Origin: Porphyra umbilicalis
Taxonomy: Eukaryota > Rhodophyta > Bangiophyceae > Bangiales > Bangiaceae
DNA: 38,317 nt
Direction of reading: 5' to 3'
Assembly: GCA_002049455.2 (NCBI GenBank)
Contig: KV919257.1
Location: forward strand, 1-38,317
Under the pieces are notes generated by a model. It saw nothing but the letters and a program-made list of their open reading frames with translations, did no database searches and was not told where the DNA came from. The translations under genes and the position numbers were made by a program. Shown here piece after piece: positions 28,436 through 37,545 of the stretch (positions within the stretch are counted from its first letter, which is position 1; every line of letters begins with the position of its first letter).

Positions 28436-29560
28436 TCAGAGGGAAGCTGCCAGAGGCGCCAGCTGGGCCGCGAGATGGCGCCGAAACGCCTCCCGCAGCG
28501 AGGAAGGTATGCCTGTCCGGCGTGCAAGCTGCTGCAGCTTGGCGGCCAAGCGGCGCGCAAAAAACGCGCGCGCGGCCGCGTCCGCCGCTGCCGCTGACAG
28601 GCCGCGGCGGCGCCTGGCGCCAAAGAAGGAGGCCGACGCGGGGTCGGCGTCCGCCAGGGGCGTCAGCACGGCCGCCGCCGACAGCGTCCGCAGAGCCGCC
28701 AAAAAGGCGGGCACCGCGTCCGCCAGCAGCGTGATGGCCGCGACGTCGCCGAACCGGTCGACGTCGACGACCGTCTGGCGGGGAAGGCCGACATGGTCGG
28801 CGACGAGGCGCCGCAGAAGGTGGGCACTCGTCTTGCGGGGGACCCCGCGCACAAAAAGGGTGACCAAGTCGACCCCCCTCGCCCGGCAGCGGGCGGCGTC
28901 CGCCAGCAGCGTCTCGGCAGCGGAAGAGGCGCAAGACACACGGGCGGCCGTGTGCGCCGCGCCTCGGGCGCCGCCGCGCCACGCGGCGGGCGACCCGCGG
29001 GGTGCACCGAGGGGGGGGGGGGCACCGGCGGCGGCAGCCGCAGCGTCGCCACGGAGGACAGCAGCGGACACCCCACCGGCATCACCGGCCGGGGCAAGCG
29101 GCGGGGGAGCAAGAGCAGCCGGCGGGAGCCGACGCACTCCACCGCGACCATCTGCCACCCGCCACCCGTCGTCGCCCTGCGTGGCGGGCGGCGGCGGGAG
29201 CGAAAGAGGAAGATCGTCCGCCACAGGCGGGGGGGGCACAAGCAGCCGCTAGCAGGTGCGGCAGCGGCGGCGACGGAGGGGGGCGGGGGGGACCAGGGCG
29301 AGGAGGGGGACGGGGGGAGCCCCGCCGCAGCAAGGTCACGGGCGCCGCGTCAGCCGCGGGCACCGAAGGGCCAGGCGCAATGCCATTGGCCAACGTACCG
29401 TTATCCGGCGCCCGACGCGCGGGCGTCGTGCGGCTCGCCGCCGGCGAAACCGCCGCAGCCGACCGCAGAAAATCCGAAACAAGTCCAATCAAGTCCGCTC
29501 GCGCGGACGCGGTCGCGCCGCCGGCGATGGCGACGATGACGGCGTCGGCCGCCGCCGCCG
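28436..29560 (-). pseudogene. LINE N-terminal region, RRM-like segment
   Basis: Around 29560-29330 the frame reads ADAVIVAIAGGATASARADL, a LIGLVSDFLRSAAAVSPAAS segment and RAPDNGTLANGIAPGPSVPA. A shift at G runs near 29270-29300 leads to the frame 29239-28436. That contains ARGVDLVTLFVRGVPRKTSA, HLLRRLVADHVGLPRQTVVD, VDRFGDVAAITLLADAVPAF and a basic ARAFFARRLAAKLQQLARRT. The alternation of strands and helices around LFVRGVPRKTS...VVDVDRFG resembles the RRM-type nucleic-acid-binding fold of LINE ORF1 proteins, but I cannot name a family. A final shift in the C run at 28428-28436 joins the next block. The true start codon was not found. Confidence 0.4.
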
Positions 29561-31262
29561 CCCGCGCGACGACGGCCGGCGAAAACGCCCCCCCGCCGCC
29601 CCCGCCCCCCTCCCCCGCCGTGGGGAGGGGGAGTCCCCCGGCAAAAGGGGACGGGAAAGAAGATGCCGTCCCCGACGGATGGGTGCGGGGACGGATCGGG
29701 GCTGCGCTTCTGTGTGGCTACAGAGAGCGCTGCGGCTCGGAGCCGCGGGTGCCGCCGGTGAAATGATCTCCGGCGGGATCCGAATCCTCGCAGACTTCCC
29801 CCGGTGGGGAATGGAAACAGGCCCATTCTCCGGACACGTCGAAAGTTTTTTCGCACCAACCCCCCTAAATCGCCGCCCAAGGTACAATAACCGACGGATA
29901 AGCTATACGGAGGGGATACGGATCTCCCGCTAGCGTAATGCCTTCCTCAGGACGTGCTGGGTATGGGTATGGTGGGGTAGGCGTGGCCAGTGTTTACCGG
30001 ATGACCCCTCCAGGAGTTGGCGGTGCGGGTGGAGGGGGGGGCGTGGCTGACATGGGCGGCCTCGGCCCGCCCCCTCCCATGCCAGAGACGCTGTGGGACA
30101 CCAACTCTTGGGCTGCGGGTGGGGCGCAGGGTGGCATCCGCTGACGCACATGTGTGCCGCCAAGTGCAGCTGGGGTCGTGTGGGAGAGGGCGCGGGAGAG
30201 GGTGGGGCGGGAGACCCCTGATTGGGGACTATCGACGCTGCGCGTGGCACCGTACGCGAAGAAAACTGAACTGCGGGGGGTCGGCGCATCCGTCGTCCTC
30301 GCCAGTTTCGCTGCCTTGGGGACCTGCTGGGAAGAAGGCAGAGCGTGTCCGTGTACGTGTCGCCTTGCCCCACCCCGTCCCCCTCCTCCGGCTCTGCCTC
30401 GGGGAAAAGCAAGCGCGCTCGACTTTGGCAACGGTTGTTTCCCACTCCGCAGGATCGGCAGCTGTGAAGGTGCGGTGAACAGTGTGTTTCTCATTAAAGA
30501 AGGGCACCGCGCGCAACGAGCAGCCGCGGAGCTTGCCACCCCAAACCGTCAAGCGGGGCACGCGCCACGGACAAACACTAAAGAGGAGGAATAAAACCAG
30601 CAACCGCGCAGGCGATGCCGTGCGAGTACAAAACTGCCGCTCCAGCACAGCGGTCTGTTCTGCCAGCCTCGTCAGACCCCCTTCCGCGGCACTGCCACCA
30701 CCATCGCCTGCGGCGCCGCCGCCCGCCGCGCTGCTTGCAGCCCGGAACGAAGCACGCTGCGCACCGGTCGGTCGAGACGGGCGCCCACGGCGCCCAGACG
30801 GGCAACGCGGGCAGCCCACCGCCGCGGCGCCACGCCGGCCGCACCCTTCCACCCCCGACGCCGACCGCTCCAAAGGGCGTCGCAGCCGTCGTGGGCAGGC
30901 GGGCGTGGCCGACCGTCCCCGCACCGCGGCCGTCGCCGGCTTCTGCGGCGGCCATGCCGCGACGCGGGGTGGTGCCCCCGACCAACAGCGGCGGACGCCG
31001 GCGCGCAGCGGCGGCAGCGGGAGGCGGCGACGGCGCAGTGGCGGCGCCAAACGCCACCCGCCGCTCCCCCGACCGGGGACGGCGGCGCGACGTCGACGGG
31101 GCGGTGTCGCCGCGCCGACCGCGCCCGTAGGCGCGCTGCAAAGGCAGAGGGGGCGGCGCCGCAGCCTGCCGCCGCCGCCGCCGCCGCTGGCACCGCGGTG
31201 GCGAGTCAAGACACGGCGGTGGCAGCCACGCCGCTCCCGCCCGCGCCGCCGTCGGCCCGTGT

Positions 31263-31297
<35 letters not shown>

Positions 31298-32271
31298 TCA
31301 CCGTCCGTCGCGAGCGGGCGGGAGCGGAGCACCGCTGCCGCCAGCGGTTGCGGCAGAGCCGAGCACCCCGCCAACGAGCAGAGCGCGTCCCCAACGCCAC
31401 GCGGGGACCGTCGACGACCACCGGCCGCCCCCCGATGGCTCTAACGCCCATCCCTGTGCCTCCGCCGCCGCGGCGGCGTGGCGACCGTGGCTGCGACCGC
31501 GCAGGTGACGACGGCGCCGACACAGTGCCACCGCCTCGGAGCGCTCGCCAACTGAGGTGCCGGGGGGGGGGAAATCGGGGGCGGGGGGGAGTAGGACGGG
31601 GGGAGGGCGCTGCTGCCACTGGCGGCAGCCAGGCGCCCAAATGCGTGGCAGCGCCGCACCCCGCGCAGTTAAAGGCCGCCAGCGGCGCGCCCGCCGAGCG
31701 CGTCGAGGTAGCAGTGTGTCACGCGCCCACCCCCGCCCTCCCCCGCGCCGCCGCCGTGGAGAGCACGCCACGCAACGACGGCGCGCCCGCCGACGCAGCC
31801 GCACCAACGCGGCGCGCAACATGTCCAAGATCGCCATCCGGAGCATGTAGGGTCGGAGCGTCTACCCCCACATCCGGGGGTACACAGTGTCACGCGCCCC
31901 CACCCCAGGACGACCCTGTCCAGGCGGTGCGGCACGCAGCTGCGATCGAGGCGGGTACCTACGAGGCCGGCTATAGGTGGACGCGGTGTTCACCCACGTC
32001 GTGGGAGCGTTGGCGCCGACCTGTGATCGCCGACGCACCGGTGACGCAGGCGGGGACGGCGCCCACGGCAGTGCCAGTGGCGGCGCCAACGGTGTGGGTG
32101 GAGGCACTGGGTGTGGTGGCAGACGGGGCGCACGACGCAGCTGCTGCGTCGGCAAGCGGTGACCTGGTGACGAGTAACGTCGGCCAGATGGCTGCTGCCA
32201 GCCCCGCGCCAGCCGTGGGACGCAGCCACTAGTCTTCGAGCCGCCTCAAGCGGGTAATCGTAGACTGTTCA
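29561..32271. other. G+C-rich region with ambiguous coding potential
   Basis: Upstream flank of the LINE. On the minus strand about 30450-30700 encodes GLTRLAEQTAVLERQF and FTAADPAEWETTVAKVERAC, which look protein-like. About 30700-31000 minus has VSTDRCAACFVPGCKQR. Plus-strand frames over the same DNA are also open. (GCC)n and (CCG)n microsatellites lie at about 31165-31188 and 31262-31298. No frame can be chosen with confidence over most of it. Confidence 0.4.
31435..32232 (+). CDS. unrecognised Ala/Pro-rich ORF
   Basis: From ATG 31435 (MALTPIPVPPPPRRRGDRGC) the frame runs 265 residues to TAG 32230-32232. It extends further upstream without an ATG. The first half is low-complexity Arg/Gly/Pro. 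The last ~110 residues are more protein-like (DDPVQAVRHAAAIEAGTYEA, YRWTRCSPTSWERWRRPVIA, VWVEALGVVADGAHDAAAAS), with mostly G/C third positions. It ends 44 bp before the piggyBac-like element. It may be the last exon of a host gene or a transposon remnant. Confidence 0.3.
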   Translation: MALTPIPVPPPPRRRGDRGCDRAGDDGADTVPPPRSARQLRCRGGGNRGRGGVGRGEGAAATGGSQAPKCVAAPHPAQLKAASGAPAERVEVAVCHAPTPALPRAAAVESTPRNDGAPADAAAPTRRATCPRSPSGACRVGASTPTSGGTQCHAPPPQDDPVQAVRHAAAIEAGTYEAGYRWTRCSPTSWERWRRPVIADAPVTQAGTAPTAVPVAAPTVWVEALGVVADGAHDAAAASASGDLVTSNVGQMAAASPAPAVGRSH

Positions 32272-32275
32272 CTAG

Positions 32276-32334
32276 TGTCTATTCCCCTGATCGCGAGGAT
32301 CAATTGATCCTCTCTTGAGGATCAATTGATCCTC
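32276..32334. repeat. left terminal inverted repeat with two palindromes
   Basis: TGTCTATTCCCCTGA at 32276-32290, then the perfect palindrome GAGGATCAATTGATCCTC at 32295-32312 and again at 32317-32334. These are likely transposase-binding sites. Confidence 0.85.
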
Positions 32335-32618
32335 ACTGAAAATCGTCGATTCTGAGCTGTTTGCATATGAGAATAGGCTTCCGACGGCTCACGACTCATC
32401 CAATTCTCTGTTTGTAGCAAAGAGGCACTCCGTAACCACTCCACCACCATGTCTGATGCAGGCAGACACGAGGGCCTCCACATATCGACAAAACTGGCTC
32501 ATCGCACATGCCCTCTCTACACAAAAAACGCTCGCATCTGCAGACCTAAGAGAGCTCACAGCTTCGATCTCCACAAACAACGCGCCTGCATCGGCACCCA
32601 CACTGTGCGCTCAATCTA

Positions 32619-34793
32619 CTACACCTCGAGATTGTGAGTGGCCCGCAGATGCTGCGAAAAGCACTGGCGGCCCTCCCGCGGTGCACACAAAAAGACCTCC
32701 TCTCCACCACACTCGCGGCAAGTCAAACACACCAAGGTCGTGCGCCGGGTCTTGTAGACTCGGCAGTTGCGCTGCGCCAGGAATACAGATTCCGAGGAAT
32801 CAGTCAGCTTCCTGCGCTTCAACGTGGGCGTCAGATGCGTGCCCACGCCGTAAGATGATGCGACCTCAGGAGGCCCCGCCGCCGATGCCGACACGGCACG
32901 ATCTCGCAAGCCTGTCGAATCGTAGCGGTTCTCGATTAGGTCCGCTGACAGGTCCTCGTAGAAGTGCGCTTGAGTCTCGCGACCAAGGGGGCCACGAGCC
33001 CCAGCGTAAAGTATCCAGGAGTCCACAACACACATGCCGAGGATAGACTCATTCACTCGCGTCGACCAATCGTGGGTGCCGTACATGTGCTCAAGCCGTA
33101 GATCGTCCTGTCGGCAGCGATTGTGGCGATCGATTTGGGCACACGATTGATAGTAGACCTCCGCAACTTGCGGCTGACGGATAGTCAGGGGCACACGTTC
33201 CGACTCCTCCGCGCCGGTTCGCTACCGCAGCCGCTCAATCGGCGCCCCGTCGAGACAGGTAGATGTTGTCGAAATGAAGTAGCGACGGTCAAGATCCACC
33301 CACATCGCGGCCATCAGGTCGATTTGGCCAGCCGCATCTCGATGGTACAGCGAGGCACTCGAGCCACGAGACGGCACCTCCAGCGTGGAGAGAGCAGCCA
33401 TTGGGTACCGTGTCGTGGAGTTCTTGACCACGCCGACGAAGCGCAAGCCCATACTTTTCAGCTCCAGGGCCGCCTCGACGCTGGCAAAGTACGAATCTCC
33501 GCACACAACTCGATCCGTACCCGCCCAGTTGGAAACTAGGCGCTTCAGGACGACAGTCCCGTGAAGCAGGCGGCTCTCAGTGGCGGTAAGTCGCTGCCGC
33601 TGGTCCCCTGCAGTAGTCACGAGTTGGAGGTAGAGCATAATGCCGCTTCGCCCACATGCTGTGTTTTGGATCTCACAGCCATTTTCAGGCTTGCGATCAA
33701 TCGCCACATACATAGGTACCCCCCGGTCGCTCCATCCGCCCCCCTGGCCGTACCATTTGCTCATGGACTCGTCAACACAGCGGAGGTCGCTCGGTCTCAC
33801 GTGTGCCGCGCGGTGAGCGTTGAAAGACGTCACAAAGTCATCCACCAGCGACCATCGGCGACGCTCGGAGCTCACAGCAGGGTCCGTACACTCCTCACTA
33901 TAGGTCATGCATGACCACAGCGAGTCAAAACGGTCTCGTGACATACCTGTGAGCTGGACAAAGCCGGGCGCCGGGATGTACTTGTTGCGTGCCGTCGTAC
34001 TCCAAAGCTCGGACCTGGACCCGAACTCGTACCGGGTGCCCAACAACAGGACCCCAACGAACTTGAGGACGCCTCCCGCGGTAGTTGCGCGCATCCGGCG
34101 AGCAGAAAGCTTGACGGAGGTCAGCCTGACCATCCGACTAAGTTGGTCGAGAGGAAGCATCGCCAAAAAGTAATCGAGAGCGTGACGCGTGCGCCCTGGG
34201 CCCATGGCGTCACCCTCCTCCGAAATGGTCTCGCCCGACAGCAGACGGACGGACCACGACCGGCGCGGGACGATGCCGCCGATGGAAAGCGACACTGCCT
34301 CGGCAGACCAGGTGTAGTCATGGACGGTCACAGGGGCCACTGTGGGCTCTCCTGCGCTGCCGGGCGCCGTCATCATGCGTGTCGGAGTGGACGTCATATG
34401 CTGGGTGGGTGCGTCTGGGTGAGACGGAAGCGAACGAGAGGTAAGCGGCGCGGGAGAGCCCTGCGGCATCGATCCCAGAGGCACCGTCGCAGACGCCTGG
34501 GAGGCGGGCTCCGCAGGCGCCTGGGTCATCGGCGGAGCAGCACCGCACTTCACGTTCAGCAACATCAGGTGCTTGTCGACTTTTCCGCTACTAAGTTGCC
34601 ACGTTGCATTGACGCCCGTCATAGAACGCCCGTTCTTGACCTCCCGAGTCACACTCGTGACCACCCCGGTCACGAGCTTTGTACCGGCGCACGACCCATA
34701 CAACCGGGCGCATTCCGAAAAGTGCTTAATGTGCACGGCCTTGGCATGAACCGAGGCACCGACCACCAGGCGGGGGTCAGCAGACCGTCCCAT
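32619..34793 (-). pseudogene. piggyBac-type transposase with one premature TAG
   Basis: From ATG 34793 (MGRSADPRLVVGASVHAKAV) the frame covers 724 residues plus one stop. N-terminal ~150 residues: divergent, Pro/Ser/Thr-rich linker. The DDE_Tnp_1_7 domain follows: YFLAMLPLDQLSRMVRLTSV, VGVLLLGTRYEFGSRSELW and GFVQLTGMSRDRFDSLWSCM. Catalytic Asp residues: D341 in CVDESMSKWYGQGGGW, D433 in CGDSYFASVEAALELKSMG, and D555 in CAQIDRHNRCRQDDLRLEHM, counting the stop as a position. The TAG at 33222-33224 (position 524) falls in ERLR/RTGAEE, where I recall relatives having R-W-R. The C-terminus keeps the Cys/His-rich zinc domain (CLTCRECGGEEVFLCAP, CFSQHLRATH). Apart from the stop it appears complete, so the insertion is recent. 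Confidence 0.9.
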
Positions 34794-35057
34794 GTTGGTG
34801 ACGAGCACACAAGTCCTCGCAGTGAGGGATAGAGGGCGGGGCGGGGAGAAGGAGAGGCGGGAACAAAGAGGTGGGGCGGACGGGATAGCTTCGAGTGGGG
34901 CAGCCCGCGCCGCTCAGGGAAAGCGTCATATCTGACCAACCCCGCCATTTTTCGGACGCCCAAGTACTCCGACGGGTAAACAGGCACCGCTGAGTCCATT
35001 TCTGGTGTCAGAACTGAGCAGTCGTGGCACCAAGCGAAGCTACACGCGCTCAAGAAA

Positions 35058-35109
35058 GGAGATCAATTGATCCTCTGAGGATCAATTGATCCTCTCAGGG
35101 GAATAGACA
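35058..35109. repeat. right terminal inverted repeat with two palindromes
   Basis: Mirror of the left end. The outer repeat is 35095-35109. One exact GAGGATCAATTGATCCTC lies at 35077-35094 and a slightly altered copy (GGAGATCAATTGATCCTC) at 35058-35075. The spacing from tip to first palindrome is shorter than on the left (0 versus 4 bases). Confidence 0.85.
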
Positions 35110-35532
35110 CTAGGGTCATCTCGTGGGGTGTGACGCGGTTGCTTCGCTGCGCACCTCGGGAAGAGGTGACTACTGGTACTTAGAAGGGACTTCGAAGCAC
35201 CAGGATGTCCAGATCCAGGCTCGAAGTCTCCACCGATTTTTTATCCCAAGATTTTCCCCGAAGCATCGTCACCGAGGCTACCTTGTGTTGGACCCACGAA
35301 CAGAACCGAGGACCGACTGTAGCTGTGTACAACAAGTCGTTACCTGCACTTGGATGAAAAAACTTCGTATTTTTTACATTGCCAGGTGATTAATTAACCT
35401 ATGAACTAATCAATAAATATTGCATTTTTTCATTAATCAACGTCGGCAGTGCACTTTTTGACGCGCACTTTTTCTTGCAGCGAATGTGGCAGCACTAGCC
35501 CCGGCACGTCGTCAACGTTGCCGCCGCCAGCC

Positions 35533-35805
35533 ATGGCCGCCGTCGCGGACCGGGTAGCCGCTCAAAGCCCCCGGCCGATCGTCGTTGCGGTGGGAAAGAG
35601 ATGGGTGGGCGGAGGCTCACGGCGGCTCGCAGCAGGGACGCTGGCCGGTGGCGCCACCCCATGCCGCCTGCCTCACGTCGAGTTCTGTACGCCCCCCACC
35701 GCCGACACGGTGGCGGAGACGACAGCAGGAGACGGACATCACCAGAAGAGCGGCGATGGAGGAGGGAAGGGGGGCAGAGGGCGGGAGGGGTTGCACTGGG
35801 CGTGA
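35533..35805 (+). CDS. possible small protein behind a good splice acceptor
   Basis: ATG 35533 is in a strong initiation context (GCCATGG) and opens 90 residues: MAAVADRVAAQSPRPIVVAV, GKRWVGGGSRRLAAGTLAGG, then a Gly/Lys-rich tail ending in TGA. A classic 3' splice site (CACTTTTTCTTGCAG, AG at 35479-35480) lies 53 bp upstream, so this could be an exon start. The minus strand is also open here, and no family is recognised. Confidence 0.3.
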   Translation: MAAVADRVAAQSPRPIVVAVGKRWVGGGSRRLAAGTLAGGATPCRLPHVEFCTPPTADTVAETTAGDGHHQKSGDGGGKGGRGREGLHWA

Positions 35806-36398
35806 TTGAAGGAGTGGGGGTGGTGCGCAAGACAGCTCGTCGGGCCGCGCTTGCCCAGCCGTCGGAAGTGGAGGCCTTCGAATAAAATTCCCTGTCAGGG
35901 CCGTCTACGGGTATGTTGCTGCTGGACGCGTGGCCACAGACAGGAAGTCCGTGGCTGGAGAAGAAGCACCCCCCACAGGCTGTGTGCTGGGGTGTCGTCG
36001 GTGCTGGCAGTCCCGCCGCGTAACGAGCAAATCGCAAACAGCCTGGCGGCTGTCGAGGCCATCCCCCTCGGTTGGACGCCTCGTGGGATTTCTGGCAGTC
36101 GAGCCACCTCCGCATCGACTTTCCCACGCTTGCCTCGGAGAACCGCCGTACGGCGAGACGGGCATAAACAGGATCCTCGGTGCTGGGTTTTTTTATTCAT
36201 GCATCTGCTGCGCCAGTGCGCTGCTGCCCTGTCTCAAGGCGCCGCCGTACTCCATAGGGCTCGTCGACGATGACGAGGCCAGTAGATACTCGCCATTGCA
36301 GCGCTTTTTATTTTTGGTGGGCAACAAGGGGGCCTAAAAGCCCTCCACAAGCCACCGCCAGCCGCGGCGAGCCACCGCGAGTTGTGTGGCCTGGTGAT

Positions 36399-36480
36399 GA
36401 ATCATGAGTCAGTGCAAGGCCCCCTTGCTGCCCACAAAAAAGAAAAACCTGAATCACGATTCAGTGCAAGGCCCCTTTTG
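36399..36480. repeat. short tandem duplication, 52-bp period
   Basis: GAATCATGAGTCAGTGCAAG (36399 on) recurs as GAATCACGATTCAGTGCAAG (36451 on), with GGCCCC following in both. Confidence 0.7.
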
Positions 36481-37140
36481 CGGCCTGATCGCTCCCATGA
36501 AGAGTCGTGGGAGATTGGATCATGCGCGAGCCGAGAATAAGCATGGGAGACCCAGACCAACCGCATCGTCTGCACGAGACCGCCGTGTTTTTTTTGTTTT
36601 TTGTGTGTGCTTGGCGCTGTCGCTCGAGCTGCGGTGTGCATTATTAAGCGCCACAGAGGCCCGCTTCTCGTTCGCCAAGACTACTCTACAGCCGTGCCTA
36701 CTTGCAGGCGGAGCCACCCGTCGACGACCACACACCCCGGCGTGTGGCGTGCCGCTACTGTATTGTCCCTGATGCGTGTTTGGATCACTTTTCTCGCTAT
36801 GGAGCATAGCGTCGTGGAATGTTGTCAGAAAAGAGATCTGAAGGCAGATCTGAGAAGGCCGTGAGGAGAGCGTTCTTTTGCCTACGGCATAAGCTGCCTT
36901 TTTCTTTGTTCTTCTTGCCCTTTCTGTAGGCCGAAGTTCTGTTTCACTGACGTCGTTTTGTTACTCCAGCGACGCGAAGATGGATCACTCAAAATTGGAT
37001 TGATTACACGGGCTACTTGATAACTGATGGCGATCATGATTCTGAGCAGTCCCATCGAGTCCTCTGCATCGATGGTCCACCACGCGGACGCCGCGCCCTT
37101 CTCACCGACTCGCTGCTGTTCCTCGCCATGCGCCATCGCC

Positions 37141-37276
37141 CGCCCACACCCCCTCCCCTTCCTTCCGTCCCTTCCTCCCGCGTGGCTCCCCTCCGCTTTC
37201 TTCCCCCCCGCCCACACCCCCTCCCCTTCCTTTCGCCCCTTCCTTTCGCGCGGCTCCCCTCCGCTTTCTTCCCCTC
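37141..37276. repeat. two tandem 68-bp pyrimidine-rich units
   Basis: Units start at 37141 and 37209, each opening CGCCCACACCCCCTCCCCTT and containing CGGCTCCCCTCCGCTTTCTT or close variants. Almost pure C/T on the plus strand. Confidence 0.8.
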
Positions 37277-37299
37277 CGCCCCCCCTAGACGTCTTTTGA

Positions 37300-37545
37300 C
37301 GGGGGGGCGAGGCGGCGGCGACGGCGGGGAAACGCGTCAGGGACGGGCGGGCGAGGCGGTGGCGACGGGGGGGCGAGGCGGTGGCGACGGGTGGGCGAGG
37401 CCGCCGCGACGGGCGGCAAGTGGGCGGCGACGGGCGGCAAGTGGGTGGCGACGGGCGGGCGAGGCCGCGGCGACGGGCGGCAATTGGGCGGCGACGGGCG
37501 GCAAGTGGGCGGCGACGGGCGGGCGAGGCCGCGGCGACGGGGGGG
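37300..37545. repeat. G-rich minisatellite, about 21-bp units
   Basis: Repeats of the type GCGACGGGCGGCAAGTGGGCG and GCGAGGCGGTGGCGACGGG. As the unit length is a multiple of three, it keeps several frames open in both directions; those frames are not taken as genes. Confidence 0.8.

Larger units (their letters stand above)
15696..29560 (-). mobile_element. LINE-type retrotransposon with RT and tyrosine-recombinase-like domain, twice interrupted
   Basis: Five coding blocks on the minus strand belong to one former gene: 28436-29560, 26795-28435, 20474-21308, 18631-20473 and 15696-17782. The gaps are a copia element and an 848-bp element. Each is flanked by a target-site duplication, and taking either out with one duplication copy leaves the reading frame continuous across the junction. 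Internal frameshifts cluster at G/C homopolymers (about 28428-28436, about 20475-20485, about 20700, about 29270-29300), and one TAG lies at 16467-16469. The 5' end is probably near 29.6-29.9 kb. The 3' end and any poly(A) tail were not identified. The upstream part may be a separate ORF1. Confidence 0.65.
32276..35109 (-). mobile_element. piggyBac-like DNA transposon, nearly intact
   Basis: 2834 bp. The terminal inverted repeats are TGTCTATTCCCCTGA, identical at both ends. They are flanked by CTAG (32272-32275 and 35110-35113). Inside each end lie two copies of an 18-bp palindrome. The single gene, on the minus strand, is a DDE_Tnp_1_7 (piggyBac) transposase with one in-frame stop. Canonical piggyBac elements insert at and duplicate TTAA; here the duplicated tetranucleotide appears to be CTAG. 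Confidence 0.85.

Noticed and set aside
30229..31374. 381-codon minus-strand ORF
   Set aside because: Mostly Arg-rich low complexity that changes character midway; only a short part (about 30450-30700) looks protein-like, so it is described under the regional entry and not called.
37300..37545. CRISPR-like array
   Set aside because: Units are contiguous degenerate G-rich repeats without unique spacers, in a eukaryotic context.
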